Shown here: in pieces, positions 33,801-44,200 of the stretch
Position numbering within the stretch: position 1 is the first letter of the stretch
Layout of the letters: the number at the start of each line of letters is the position of its first letter
Assembly: GCF_033958435.1 (NCBI RefSeq)
Contig: NC_134138.1
Location: forward strand, 204,485,298-204,549,297
Reading direction: 5' to 3'
DNA: 64,000 bases
Origin: Carettochelys insculpta
Lineage: Eukaryota; Chordata; Testudines; Carettochelyidae
The notes under the pieces: generated by a model
Seen by the model: the letters and a program-made list of their open reading frames with translations, nothing else
What the model was told of the DNA's origin: nothing
The model's database searches: none
Program-made: the position numbers and the translations under genes

Positions 33801-34525
33801 AGCATTCTATGTATAGGTCCAGTTTGTCATTTCGACCACTGGCAGAGTCCACGAGGAATTCTTTTCTTTGTACCATAGGTGGGAATTTACCTGTGGCTCA
33901 GTGCGCTGTTCCGTGTCATGTTGAAAGTATTCCTTGAGACGGAGACAGCAAAAGTAGGCTTCCAGATCACCACTGAACTGTATCAAGTTTGTGGGGGTGG
34001 TGGGGCAGAAAGTCAGTCCCCGAGAAAGGGCAGATTCTTCTGCTGGGCTGAATGTGTAGTTGGATAGATTGACAATATTGCTAGGTGAGGTAAGGGTATG
34101 ACTATTGTAGTCCCATGTGGAAAGTAGGAGTTTAGATAGTTTACCGTCCTTTTTCTTCTGTAGAGAAACGTGCATTGTAAATCTCCTGTCTTGTTTTAGT
34201 AAAGTCCAGCCATGTGAGGGTTTGTGTGGAAGATTGTTCATTTATGAGGGTCCAGATTTGAGAGCTCTCTTTTGATGTTTTCCTGTTTGCTGTCCAGGAT
34301 GCTAATCAGATGGTTCCTCAGTTTTTTAGAGAGTGCATGGCATGATCTCTCACTATAATCTGTGTAGTATGTAGATTTCAGTGGGGTTTTCGCCTTCAGT
34401 CCTTTTGGTATGATGTCCTTCTGTTTGCATTTGGAGAGGAAGATGATGTCTGTCTGTATCTGTGCAAATTTTTTCATGAGGTTGATGGATTTCCACTCAG
34501 TATGGCTAAATGCAGTGCCTTGCAT
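30838..34525 (-). pseudogene. Penelope-like element ORF: RT plus GIY-YIG endonuclease, broken
   Basis: A likely start is ATG at 34525 (MQGTAFSHTEWKS), just inside the 5' pseudo-LTR. The order on the minus strand is: the N-terminal region (34525-33628, with LSNYTFSPAEESALSRGLTF); RT fingers (33350-33123, ILATVDVEAHSTNIPH); GTCMAPQYANIFMADLEQRF and the active site YIDDI (33077-32960). After the solo LTR, FIIWTHGTEAFEEL resumes at about 31890. The linker (31765-31070) follows, then the GIY-YIG domain: NIIYPIMCQQCPTAIYIGQT, INGHKSDIRNGN and KPVDEHFNLPGHS, ending in RDWEWLAP at 30838. At least four frameshifts occur. PLE enzymes of this kind use an RT related to telomerase and a GIY-YIG nuclease. 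Confidence 0.82.
31896..32959 (+). mobile_element. solo LTR with 5-bp target duplication
   Basis: A 1064-bp insertion starting TGTAGCC and ending GGCTAACA, flanked by AGATG at 31891-31895 and 32960-32964. It carries a TATAAAA box (about 32346, in GGGGTATAAAAGGCGGG) and AATAAA (about 32742), as expected for promoter and polyadenylation signals of an LTR in plus orientation. A five-base duplication fits gypsy-type or some retroviral LTRs. No internal coding sequence is present, so the original element was lost by LTR-LTR recombination. It interrupts the PLE RT inside its active-site motif. Confidence 0.88.
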
Positions 34526-35107
34526 GGTGACAAGTATCAGAGAGAGAGCCGTGTTAGTCTGTATCTTTGAGAACAAGAAGTCCCGTGGCACCTTATAGAC
34601 TAATAGATATTTTGGAGCATAAGCTTTCGTGGGCAAAGGCCCGCTTCATCAGATGCGTGAGTGGAGTGGGGTGGTTTCCACAGGATTATTTAAAGAGTGG
34701 GGTCCCAGTAAAAGGGAGGGCCAGAGCTGACAAGGGCTATTCAGCAAGGTGGAATTTGACTCCATGAGCCAAGGATTAAACAGACACTGGGAGTGGCGCA
34801 CCCCTTAGAAAAGCAGCTTCTCAGCCCTGGGTGTTTACATCTCCCCATTAAACTCTGACAATGGGCCTGTCTGATCTGACTTGTTTTTTCCTCTTTTGAT
34901 ACATGCTACTGATAATGGGCCATTTCCACCTTGCTGAATAGACCTTGTCAGCCCTGGCCTTCCCTTTTACTGGGACCCCACTTTTTAAATACCCCTCTGG
35001 AACCCCCTTCCACTCTTGCTTCTGATGAAGTGGGTCATTGCCCACGAAAGCTTATGTTCCAAAATATCTGTTAGTCTACAAGGTGCCACAGGACTGCTTG
35101 TTGTTGC
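34526..35107. repeat. PLE 5' pseudo-LTR followed by an inverted 3' end
   Basis: The part at 34545-34750 is a direct repeat of the 3' tail at 28460-28670 (both contain GGAGCATAAGCTTTCGTGGG). At 34755 the sequence switches to plus-oriented element 3' end: codons for FDSMSQGLNRHWEWRTP and a stop at about 34808, then 3' UTR, then a tail to 35107 (complement of the same GAAAGCTTATG box). The switch point lacks any intervening sequence. Confidence 0.8.
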
Positions 35108-35115
35108 CATAGTAC

Positions 35116-36104
35116 CTGTATAGAGAGACTGAAAATGGTTACTTCTCTCTGGATTGGAGATATCTGCGTTGTCTTTCTTCACTTAGAGGTTACATGCTGT
35201 CAACTTTTTTGCTCATTTTGCACTGCCCTCTCTGGTTCTTCAGCTTGCTGTGACTGCATTATCAAATGGTGACTTCTATGCAGAAAGTGTTCATTTTCTC
35301 TGATGGAATGCAGAGTTGAAACTTGGGTCTCTAGTCCTTTAACTTCTCTTCAAAAAAAGGTCTTTCCTCCAAAAAGACCTAATGTTCTTTACTGCTGAAC
35401 TCATTCTATGCAGAAGGCCCACACATTACTTGCCTATCTGCTGGTACCATAAAAATATATGAAAATTTAACTTGCAAGAATCTTTCCAGATCATCCATCT
35501 GTAAAAACCTGTCAAAATTTGTTGTGATATTCCATTACATTAATGGGTTTCAATGATATTCCCATTGTCTCTAATTAATAAATTTGCTTTTTATTTTGCA
35601 TAAAAGTAGAATTTTTCACTCCTTCGTATTACTGTGATATCACATAAAGACAGACTTGCACACGCTCTCCATGTGGAAAGCCTTTTTCCAGTCTGCTTTA
35701 GGAGGATATCTTGGTCAACATTCGTAAATATTAAGTGTTTGAGCTGCAGGTAACAAGAATGGTTAATAAAATATTTTGAGTATGGATAAATAATTATTAT
35801 ATTACAGACAGATGGACAGGTGCTAATTTTAATGCTTTATATTTCAAAATACAAAGAATAAAGTAAAAGGGTTCTGTATTAATACTTGTTGCAGCACAAA
35901 CAAGCTACCTTCAATTTTAGGAACAGGCATGCCTGTGTGAGAGAAATAATGACATTTACCTACTAGTCTTGCCCATAAAATTGGATCAGACAGATGAAGT
36001 TAAATTACACACATACAAAATATAATTTTAGTGACTACATGCCCATTCTTTATTTTGAACCTGATGCCACAACCAGGCTGATTGTCACAAGCAGAAAATA
36101 TTAC
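35116..36104. other. no recognised feature
   Basis: AT-rich sequence to the right of the PLE unit. No gene, splice-flanked exon or repeat family recognised. Confidence 0.45.
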
Positions 36105-36390
36105 ACAGTAAACTCTTTCATAGACAGCATTTTATTAACCAGAACTCTCAAATAACCAGCATTTTAACCGTAAGTAAATTTTAGTTACATTTTCCATAAG
36201 TACAGTATAGGAAAAAATAAATACAAATAAATACAGCAAATACAGTATAAGTTCACAGTGAATAATACTACTGTTGTTGCTAAATAGAGTTCTATGCATA
36301 CATTTTTGTTTCTGAATATCTAGTCTGGTTCTTTAGCATTCAGCATTGCTACGTATACCTCTCTATTCAGAATATTTGACTATCTGGCTG
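36105..36390. mobile_element. Tc1/mariner (Tigger/pogo-like) repeat, copy 2
   Basis: It starts ACAGTAAACTCTTTCATA, the same terminal motif as at 15790, followed by AACCAGAACTCTCAAATAAC and a tract complementary to part of copy 1 (GCTACGTATACCTCTCTATT). Non-coding fragment. Family assigned from the terminal motif only. Confidence 0.5.
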
Positions 36391-37420
36391 TAATAGGACG
36401 GGGTTTCTGGGCACAGATAGAGAAATTAATCCAGGGCATCTTTGCTTAAAACCTGGGCTACTCACAGCTCCAGGCTCAGATTTCCTTCTCTCTAGGGCAA
36501 ATCCAATCAGCCACAACAGTACTTCTGCCAGCCCCTTGGCGATCCAGAATTCTGCCACACAAGCAAACCCACAGACTTCCCAGCTACTCTACCAGCCCAG
36601 ATCAATGACCCCCAAATTCAGGTGAGAGGCTCTTAGTCTGTTTCACCCAACACTGCACAGATTCTTCCAGAACCCAAAGAGCCCAGCCCCAGTCCCTGGC
36701 CAATATATACATGGATATTACCAAAACCACATGCTCACCAATTCTTTGGATCTAAGATACCTAAAGATTTATTGATAAAAAAAAAAAGAAAGAACAGAGT
36801 TGGAAAGACTTGTTGAAGCAATACTTTACATACATCAATCATAACTACTGATGTAGACCAGCAGTGTTATTTGCTGATTCTTGAAAGTCTCTGAAAGTTC
36901 ATTTCAGGATACTTCGATTCAGTTATTGGAACATTATAAATCCAGCCTGCTGGGGACCACACAATAAAAGATCCAAGATGAACACTGCTAAGTCCATCCT
37001 TGGAGGGATGGACCCCTATTCCAGATAGGCTTAACTTAAGGGGACTGAAGAACAAAGAAAGTCCCTGCCACAGACCATCTTATAGTTTTTCATATGCCGA
37101 GGGAAAATTCCATTCTTCTGCCATAGATCTTGGCTTACCATTTGACCTGCTGGATCACTGTGCTGAGTCTCCATTTGTAGCAGTCCCAGAAGGAAAACCT
37201 CACCATCACAAAATGAGAGTTGGCCATCTGGGCCTTTGCACTGTCTATGCCCTGGTTGAGGGGGAGGACCCACCTCCTGTTGTGAAACTCAGCACTGCAA
37301 AATTTCTAACACAACTGCAGAGCTAAAAATCTATAACTTTACATACAAGCATGAAACAGACATATAAGCAGTGTACAAAGATTCAGGACACCACATGCCC
37401 ACTCCCCAGCACAATATTTG
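36391..37420 (-). mobile_element. LTR-like repeat, second family
   Basis: It begins about TGTAATAGGACGGGG. It contains an A-rich tract after TTTATTGAT near 36765-36790, which on the minus strand reads ATCAATAAA, a polyadenylation signal. Layout and length (about 1 kb) resemble a minus-oriented LTR, but ends and target duplication are not established. No protein-coding region is recognised. Confidence 0.35.
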
Positions 37421-38394
37421 GTACCAATAGCCACACTGGGCATTAAAATGGCTTCCAGACCCAATATAAAAATCTAGTCATGTGATACTGGCAATTTCCT
37501 GATCCCAGGGCTGCTGGATATTAACAAGTGTATTGTAACTAAAACACACAGACAGAAGCCTAGAGTGGATGAAAACATTGAGGTGGGAAGAAATGTATTT
37601 CACTGCATCTTTAGATGTAACCTCTGTGCTGCACACACAAGCTTTTCTTGCCCTGCCCAGCCCACCTGTGCTCCTCCGTCATCCAGCTCTGTGCACCCCC
37701 AGCTTCCTCTCCTACAACCATGCAAACACAGGTGACTCGTGGTTGCAGGAGGGCCTTGGCTTCAAGCTCAAGTCAAAAGGGACTTCAAATTTAGACACTT
37801 GTTAATTTTTTGGCATTTGATAAATTTCACAACTTCTTTTATGCACATCCCTCAATACTAGTGCATTTGCACAGAAAATGACTGGAAAAGCAGCTGTTAA
37901 ATTAAAAAAAAAAACAATTTATGTCTCACTCGTTATGGCCAGGGAACGCAAAAGTTGGAAGTGGCCTGGGCCTCTGCAGACCTCTGAGAGGGCCTGGTAG
38001 CACCCCGGGGGGACAGGATGCACCACTCCCCCTACCAAAATGTTTATTGCTGAATGGAGTACCACCGCCCCCCCCCCCACACACACACACACTCCCTGCT
38101 CCTCTAGGTGGCCCCACCTGCAAGAAGCATCAGTCACCTATGCCCACAGAGCCTGCCCTGGGGACCACTCACCTGCATTGTCATGAACGCTGCCCACCTC
38201 TGTAGCCCTGAAGTCACCTCCATAACCTATACCTCCACCCCCATGCCCCACAGCCCCCCGTCTCACTCTTCACCGCAGTACCTACGCCCCCACCCCTCAC
38301 CAGGTACCCTACACCCCCACTGCACTGCCCTACAGCCTGACGCCCTAGGCCCCCCGCCACTCACCCCCGTGTGGCCCCGATAGGAGGGATACTG
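37421..38394. other. no gene recognised; CA microsatellite present
   Basis: Composition shifts gradually from AT-rich to C-rich towards the CpG island. A run of C followed by an (AC)n tract lies at 38066-38093. Open frames here result from composition. Confidence 0.45.
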
Positions 38395-38960
38395 GGCGTT
38401 ACCGCCGGAGAAGGGGCGCATGGGGTGGGGCGCAGACTGAGACCCCAAACGAGCCCTCACGGGCGACCAACGGCATTTCGCTCAGCCGCGCGCGCGCCGA
38501 CTCCAGGACAGCCGGGCCCAGGCCGCAGGGCGCGAGGCTCTGGCTGCGCGGGGCTCGCTACTCCCGCTTCCTCAGCCCCGCGCGGGCACCCGAGCCGCGC
38601 GCCTTCAGCTTCTGCTTCTGCCTCCCCCGCGGCGGCGTCAGGAACTATTAACCCAGCCCGGGAAGGGGCCGGAGCAACCGGCCCCGCCCAGCCGCCGCCG
38701 CCGGGTCTCTGCAACCGCCACACACGTCCTAGGCTGGAAACCCTTGAAGTTGCTGGCGCCGACCGGCCGTCAAGTCAGACCAGGCCCCGCAAGCTTCGGG
38801 GACGGGAATGGGACCGACCGACCTTCCCTGCCCGGCCTCGCTCGCCAGTGCGGAAGGGAACACGCAGATAAGCGCCGCGTCACAGACCGGAACCGCGCGT
38901 CTCAGGGCTCGCACACCCAGCCGCTGCTGGCGGCGCTCACGTGCCTGGGGAGTTCCTGAG
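38395..38960. promoter_or_regulatory. CpG island, candidate promoter
   Basis: This 0.55-kb block is very GC-rich and dense in undepleted CG dinucleotides (for example GCCGCGCGCGCGCC near 38486), unlike anything within several kb on either side. It is not a recognisable repeat. In vertebrates such islands usually mark promoters. It lies about 17 kb upstream of the first ZCWPW2 coding exon found on the minus strand. In mammals ZCWPW2 is, to my knowledge, head to head with AZI2, so the island could serve both genes. I found no AZI2 exon in the window. Long open frames within it are an effect of GC content. Confidence 0.6.
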
Positions 38961-39084
38961 TGGCCTGGGGAAGGAAGGGTGCGCTGAAGTGTTGGCGAAC
39001 TGGGAGATTGCCCCCGCCAGCCTCCCGCTCCGCTCATTCTTTGTATAATCCCCTTTGCTTACAAAGTCCTGTTTCCTTAAACAC

Positions 39085-39500
39085 AGTGGGTGCAGTGACG
39101 CTACAGTGCTCTGTGGACAGAAGTCACTGCTGGAAGAGATTTCCCGATAAAACTTCTATTGACAAAGCGCAGCTACACAAAGAGCCACTCAGCGGAGCGT
39201 GTTGCTCTGTAGACAGAGTGGCTGGACTGGCAACAAAACAGGCACATGGAAGGACAGCAAACAGAGGTGCCCATCGTTGCGGATGTCCTGTCTGTCGCGA
39301 AACAGCCCTGCCAGAGCGTCTTCATATTTTGTCGACAGATTGTCGACAACAGCATTCTCCCTCAAAGCTTTGAGGCAGAACGCTGCCGGCAAAAGTGTTG
39401 TGCTTTGTTGAGGTATTGTTGACGAATCCCATTTTGTGTATACACACTCCACGAGGAGCAGGGTTTTGCTCAGAAACCTTGCTAATGTAACCATAGCCAG
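39085..39500. repeat. probable DNA-transposon-derived repeat
   Basis: This stretch contains repeated GTCGACA/TGTCGACA-type motifs, CTACACAAAGAGC, and a right end CTTGCTAATGTAACCATAGCC that resembles the ends of the Harbinger-like MITEs. A matching left end and target duplication are not clear. Non-coding. Confidence 0.4.
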
Positions 39501-39566
39501 CGAAAACCCAGCAGCAGGAGATCGTTTTCAGTCTCGGAGTTACACATCGCCTTCAACCAGAACTTT

Positions 39567-39830
39567 ACTCTGTTTGCTAGTTTGAGAAGAAAACCTCAAA
39601 ATGGGAACTAGATATAAGTAGAGCAGAGACAGTTATTTGAGCTTTCAAAGAGTCTAAGCAGGGGTCAGCATCCTCTGGAACACATGCCATACTTGGCATG
39701 GAAGTCGCTTTTCGGCTGTCCACCTGAAATGCTGTGCCCTAGCCTGGCAGGGGCTGCCCGCCTGGAGGTCTGCACTTCAGGCTACCAGGGCTCTCTATCT
39801 GGAACCAGCAGCAGCTCTGAAACCGGCCAC
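39567..39830. repeat. unnamed dispersed repeat, copy 1
   Basis: About 260 bp that matches 56788-57040 in the same orientation. Shared blocks include GAGAAGAAAACCTCA, AGAGCAGAGA, CTAAGCA, CATGCCATACTTGGCATG, and TTTTCAGCTGTCCA-like and CTGGCAGGGGC-like segments. I do not recognise the family. Confidence 0.65.
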
Positions 39831-40119
39831 TGGAGATTTTTAGATATTTAAAAAACCTGGCTAGACAGAGATTTAAAGACTGAAAGGGTAAAGCTCTGCA
39901 TCTTAATTTATTAATGAAGCTGTTTTAAGTAGGACTATGAGTGCCTTTAAGAAGTATCACTGGCACTTGGACCGTACATAGAAGTCAAAAGGTCAAATTT
40001 CGGCACTCCACTTTGGAAAGGTTGCTGACTTCTGATATAGAAGAATAGTCACATCTTATTTACGCAACACAACTCTCTAAGGAAAGCAGAGACCATCCTG
40101 CCCCTGTAGGATCTAATGT

Positions 40120-40390
40120 TAGGTCTATATTACCTGGGTAAGTCATCCTAAAGTATGCAACTGTAGCTATATAAATAACGTAGTTGGAGACAACATAGTT
40201 TATGTCAAGTTACCGTATGGTCTAGACAATAGGGGTTGGTGGGAGAAGCTCTCCCATTGACTTACCTTACTCTGCTCTCCAGTCAACTCAGGTGTACTTT
40301 CCCCAATGGGAAATCATACTAAATTCATTGCTGGTGCATGCATCTCAGAGCTGCCATCCCAACTATATTGTAGATGTACTCTAGGTTTCC
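40120..40390. mobile_element. MITE-like repeat
   Basis: It starts near TAGGTCTATATTACCTGGGT and ends near ATTGTAGATGTACTCTAGG. Inside are TAGCTATATAAATAACGTAG and GAGAAGCTCTCCCATTGACT. The general pattern matches a widespread class of reptile MITEs with TCTACACTAC-type ends. The assignment is from memory and the superfamily is uncertain. Confidence 0.45.
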
Positions 40391-40435
40391 ACCAGTCAGC
40401 ATTTGCAAAGATGCCTAAATGCTGCCTCATAGGTA

Positions 40436-40890
40436 GGCTGTTTCTACACATGTCGCTTGTTCCAAAAGCAGCATGCTAATAAACAGCCCAGAGTATGCTA
40501 ATGAGGTGCAGATGTAAATTTCCAGTGCCTCACTAGCATACGGTCACATGATTTAGAGTCCGGAAGACGCTCTTCCAGGCTCCAAAAGAGCGTGTAGAAG
40601 CACAGCCCCTGGGGGATCTCCCAGAAGGAAATCCTCCTTCTGGAAGCCCCTTCTTCCTGAAAATTTTGAGGCATAAGGGACTGACAACAGAGAGGGGTTT
40701 AGCTGGCAGTGGCACATCCACACTACCTCTGCAGTGCTGGCACCCCCTTCTGCCGACGCTGAACTCTCCCGCGGCTATGGTAATGAGCTTCAGGAGTATG
40801 CAAATAGCACACCATTTGCAATCCCAAGAAGCTCATTTTGCATAGCTCTGCCAGCAGCAGTGCTGGGTGGAGTGCTGTGTAGACCCAGCC
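40436..40890. mobile_element. Harbinger-like MITE
   Basis: A 455-bp element with ends GGCTGTTTCTACACATG and GCTGTGTAGACCCAGCC, which are imperfect inverted repeats of the same TCTACAC type as the other MITEs here. Internal AGCATGCTAATAAAC and TATGCTAATGAGG motifs are present. Flanking triplets do not match, so the superfamily assignment is by resemblance. Confidence 0.55.
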
Positions 40891-41829
40891 CATGTGTTTT
40901 CCAAGCTAGAAACTTATTGATGACTAATTACTCTGAAACTCCATTACAAGATTTAGTAGCTGTAATAACTGCTCTATCATAAACCTTGTGCTGTATTTCC
41001 AGCATAGGGTTTATGATAGAGCAATTACTACAGCTACGAAGAAGCTAATAATAAGTATAGAAGCCTCATAGGGGGCTTGATCATCTACCGTTGAAATTGA
41101 TGAAAGTTTTATCATTTACTTCCACAGACACTACAGAAGCCCTGTATTTCATGTCAGAACGAGTGTGCTGTGAAGTGGCATTAAATATAATACATGTTTA
41201 AGGAGTCTAGAAACGGCCTAGGGAAATGCATAGTAAAGACTTTAGCTGCTTTATTTTAAAATAATTATTTGGCATAGTAAGATGTTTTTATTTCATACTG
41301 ATTTTTGTAGCATTTGGAAGGGTGCAATCTTCACGTATGATTAAATTACAATTTATATTACTTGAATTATTGACATTAAGATAAAGACTTTAATGAGTTT
41401 TAACATATGTGCACAATTTTATAATGATTATACATTTGTATGAATTAGCTATTTAGTATTCTAATTGCTAATTATTTTATGAAATCTAATACACAGTAAA
41501 AATAACAGAGACCTCTTTTGGAGTCTATGCCAGCTCCAGTAATGACAAAAAACCCAGTTTTGAACCTCTTATCATCCAGAATTGTTTGGTTTAGATGTAG
41601 AACATTCATTGGCTAGTGAATGCAAAGTCTCATTCAAATATGATAGCTGTTAGCCATAACGTTAGATATTTTTATTTTTCCTATATAAAATCTGGAAAGT
41701 AAATATCTACCCACTTATAGTTTGAATCTTATACTTTTCTTTATTTGTATTCTTTTAATTCGGAAGGAATACATCTAAACTGGGGCCCAATAGTCAGTTG
41801 GCATAAGCTGCCATGACTCCACTGATTTC
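40891..41829. other. AT-rich sequence with a short inverted repeat
   Basis: Near 40961-41040, CTGTAATAACTGCTCTATCATAAACC is followed by its near-complement GGTTTATGATAGAGCAATTAC. This small hairpin has arms of about 25-30 bp. The rest is AT-rich with nothing recognised. Confidence 0.5.
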
Positions 41830-42329
41830 ATTTGTAGTCTACACTACAAAATAAAGTCAAATTTATTGAAGTCAACTCTTTATGCTAGATTTTGTGCAGT
41901 CAAAGATGAATGTCCACAAATATCCAGAAAGTCAAGATAGCATGTCTCCATTGTCTTAGATACGGTCAACTGCATCAGCAATGCATTGTGGGTACCTATC
42001 CATTGGTACCTGTAGCCCCATTGCATTCTGGGCTTTTGTGCTACTGGGTTATGGAAAAAAATGTGCCACAAGTGCTTGTGAGTGCCTCACGCCATCATCC
42101 CAGAGTGCAATGCCCCCGCCCTCCTGTTATTGGAAAACAAATAGCCAGCCTAAGGAATTTTGCACCATTTTTCAGACCATTTTCCTAAAGTCTGCTCCTA
42201 GCTCACACCTATGCACAGCGTTAGCAGGCATCCCAAACAACTTATAGCTGTTGCGCAGTGTGTGATGGTCACTTCCCAAAGTATCTTGTAGTATTTATTT
42301 AGGCGAAACCAGTGGGAGGATGAGACAGA

Positions 42330-43480
42330 TGAGGTGGATGAGGATGATTCAGATGATGATACTGAAGAACTGGAGACCAGGAATGCAGATCTGCTTGTGG
42401 CCTGTGTGCATTGCTTACAGTGGAGTGCCTGTCCTAGAGATGTGAAACCAGCACACAGTGGTGGGACTGAATTGTTTCGGAGGTCTGGGATGACCAGCAG
42501 TGGCTGCAGAACTTCTGCATGTGCAAGGCCACATTTGTGGAACTTGGTGATTTGCTTTCCCCCACCCTGATACCAGAATGAGGCCTGCTTTGACAATTCA
42601 CAAGCGAGTGGCAATTTCTCTGTGGAAGTTTGCAATGCCCGACAGTTACCGGTCAGTGAGAAATCAATTTGGGGTGGGCAGATGTACAGTGGGGCCTGTG
42701 GTGATCCAGGTAGCCAAAGCAATTAATGCCCATCTGATGCAGAGAACTGTGACTCTGGGAAATGCGCAGGACTAGTGGACGATTTTGCTGTTATAGGGTT
42801 TCCTAACAGTGGTAGGGCGATAGATGTAACGCACATCCCCATCCTAGCCCTGGACCATCTGGCCTCAGAGTACATAAACCAAAGGACCCAGGACGTCCTG
42901 GCTCCCACTGCTCTAACCACTTGGCTACAATCCCATCCTCTTCCCAGAGGAAGGGGCTAATCCCAAGGGGAGATTAATCCCAAGGGGGAAAGGTGTACAA
43001 TCCATGTATCTTTAGAAATTCAGGTCTGTATGGAAAGCTCCAGGGTTGGAACTTTCTTCCTAGACTAGGAAATCAAGATTGGCAGTGTGGAGATGCCCAT
43101 AGTGATACTAGGTGACCCTGCTTACATTCTGCTCCCTTGGCTCGTGAAGCCATACACAGGCACCCTGAACTGCATCAAGGAGTGCTTCAATTACAGGCTG
43201 AGCAACTGCAGAATGGCAGTGGCATGTGCCTTTGGCCATTTAAAAGCCAGATTCAGGTGCATTTTGACCTGTTTGGAGCTTTGTCAAGCCAATATTAGCT
43301 CCCACCCCCTGTGGTTGCAGTATGCTATATTCTCCCTAACATTTGTGAATCAAAGGGGGAAAATTTCATGCCAGCCTGGGTTGCAGAGGAGATGCCCTGT
43401 GCAGCGCTGGTGCACAGCCAGACACAAGGGCATTCACCAATGCGCATTTAGAAGCAACAGAAATCAGAGGGGCTTTGAAA
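42330..43480 (+). pseudogene. PIF/Harbinger DDE transposase, broken
   Basis: In order: an acidic N-terminus (42334 on); LWNLVICFPP; the frame at 42578 with MRPALTIHKRVAISLWKFAM, PDSYRSVRNQFGVGRCTVG and VIQVAKAINAH; then FPNSGRAIDVTHIPILALDH with the first catalytic Asp (about 42805). A stretch of about 35 expected residues is missing and foreign sequence sits at 42885-42990. After NSGLYGKLQGWNF (43020) the frame 43087-43512 gives EMPIVILGDPAYILLPWLVK, with the second Asp, and CRMAVACAFGHLKARFRC. The family has VECAFGRLKARFR at this point, so the catalytic Glu is Ala here. Inactive. Confidence 0.82.
42885..42990. repeat. short foreign segment inside the transposase
   Basis: Sequence from about 42885 does not continue the transposase. 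Its reverse complement contains TAGCCAAGTGGTTAGAGCAG, reminiscent of the tRNA-like head of repeats at 48739, 50600 and 54030. It replaces the part of the transposase expected between HLASEYIN and NSGLY. Confidence 0.45.
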
Positions 43481-43779
43481 ATAGCTTGTTGAATGAGCAG
43501 ACAGCCACATGACTTTGCTGCATTTAACTATTGTGATACCACCCCCACCTGGCACAGTGATGTGTGCTTGACGTTCATGAAAGCACCTGCACCTCACCTC
43601 ATGTGAACCAATAACACTGTGTCACTGTGGATTTCACAAAAACATTCTTTTTATTTGGGCGGGGCGGGGGTTAAGGGGTAGGAAAAAGAAGGGAATCCTG
43701 GCATCACGTGTGGTGGAATGTGAGCCTTTTGCAGTGTGAAGAGGTCCTGGGGGTGGAGAGCAAGTCCGTCCTAGGCCTC

Positions 43780-44170
43780 CTCCCCTCCACATTCAGGGAC
43801 ACCAGTTGGAGGGGAGGTTAAGCCATATTGAGGGGAGGCCAGGCAATAGGGAGAGGAGGCTGCATACTGAGTCCTCTGGTAGGTGTCTCCTCTGCAGCTC
43901 CAGCATGGTATCTAGGATATCGGTTTGCTCCTTGACCACCATCTGTAGCTCTGCTGAGTCCTGGTTCTTGGTTTGGAGCATGGTTTATCCACACTGCAGC
44001 ATACTTTGTTACCACTACTGTGTACGCTTTTGTTTAGCAGTGGCTTTGGCTGGCTCCCTGTCTGCCTTTTCAAGCTGCTGCAGGATGAGTTCCTGTTCAG
44101 ATCTTTTCTTTTATCTCATGGCAGCAACCCTGGCTCCCCAACTCATGCTGGTGAAGATAGTGAAGATCAA
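43780..44170 (-). pseudogene. Harbinger partner protein, C-terminal remnant
   Basis: Minus-strand frames give an N-terminal part like NRNSSCSSLKRQTGSQPKPL and then the frame 43981-43793 with VVKEQTDILDTMLELQRRHL and a Ser/Leu/Pro end. A KEQTDIL...LVELQ helix near the C-terminus is typical of the Myb/SANT-like second protein of Harbinger elements. The DNA-binding N-terminus is not visible. Broken by shifts. Confidence 0.5.
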
Positions 44171-44200
44171 AATTTAGATACATTTTTTAAATGTGACACA

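Larger units (their letters stand above)
28452..35107 (-). mobile_element. Penelope-like element unit with inverted 5' partial copy
   Basis: The unit is bounded by an exact 8-bp duplication, CATAGTAC (28444-28451 and 35108-35115). The main copy is on the minus strand. Its 3' tail is at 28452-28686, its coding region at 30838-34525, and a 5' pseudo-LTR at 34545-34750 in the same orientation as the tail. Beyond it, at 34755-35107, is the 3' end of the same element in plus orientation: the last codons, 3' UTR and tail. The two outer ends are therefore inverted repeats. A CR1 (28687-30752) and a solo LTR (31896-32959) are later insertions. Without them the unit is about 3.5 kb. Confidence 0.85.
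41830..44200. mobile_element. PIF/Harbinger transposon, decayed, two convergent genes
   Basis: The transposase remnant is on the plus strand (42330-43480) and a remnant of the partner protein is on the minus strand (44170-43780), pointing at each other. The left region near 41833-41850 has GTAGTCTACACTAC. The right end is not identified. Two convergent genes, a DDE transposase and a Myb/SANT-like protein, are the usual content of vertebrate Harbinger elements. Confidence 0.65.

Noticed and set aside
38371..38871. 166-codon frame in the CpG island
   Set aside because: Pro/Ala/Arg-rich low-complexity translation with open frames on both strands; explained by GC content.
42198..42722. 174-codon minus-strand frame with a poly-Ser tract
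   Set aside because: It is the antisense of the Harbinger transposase N-terminus (acidic GAT/GAG codons read backwards).
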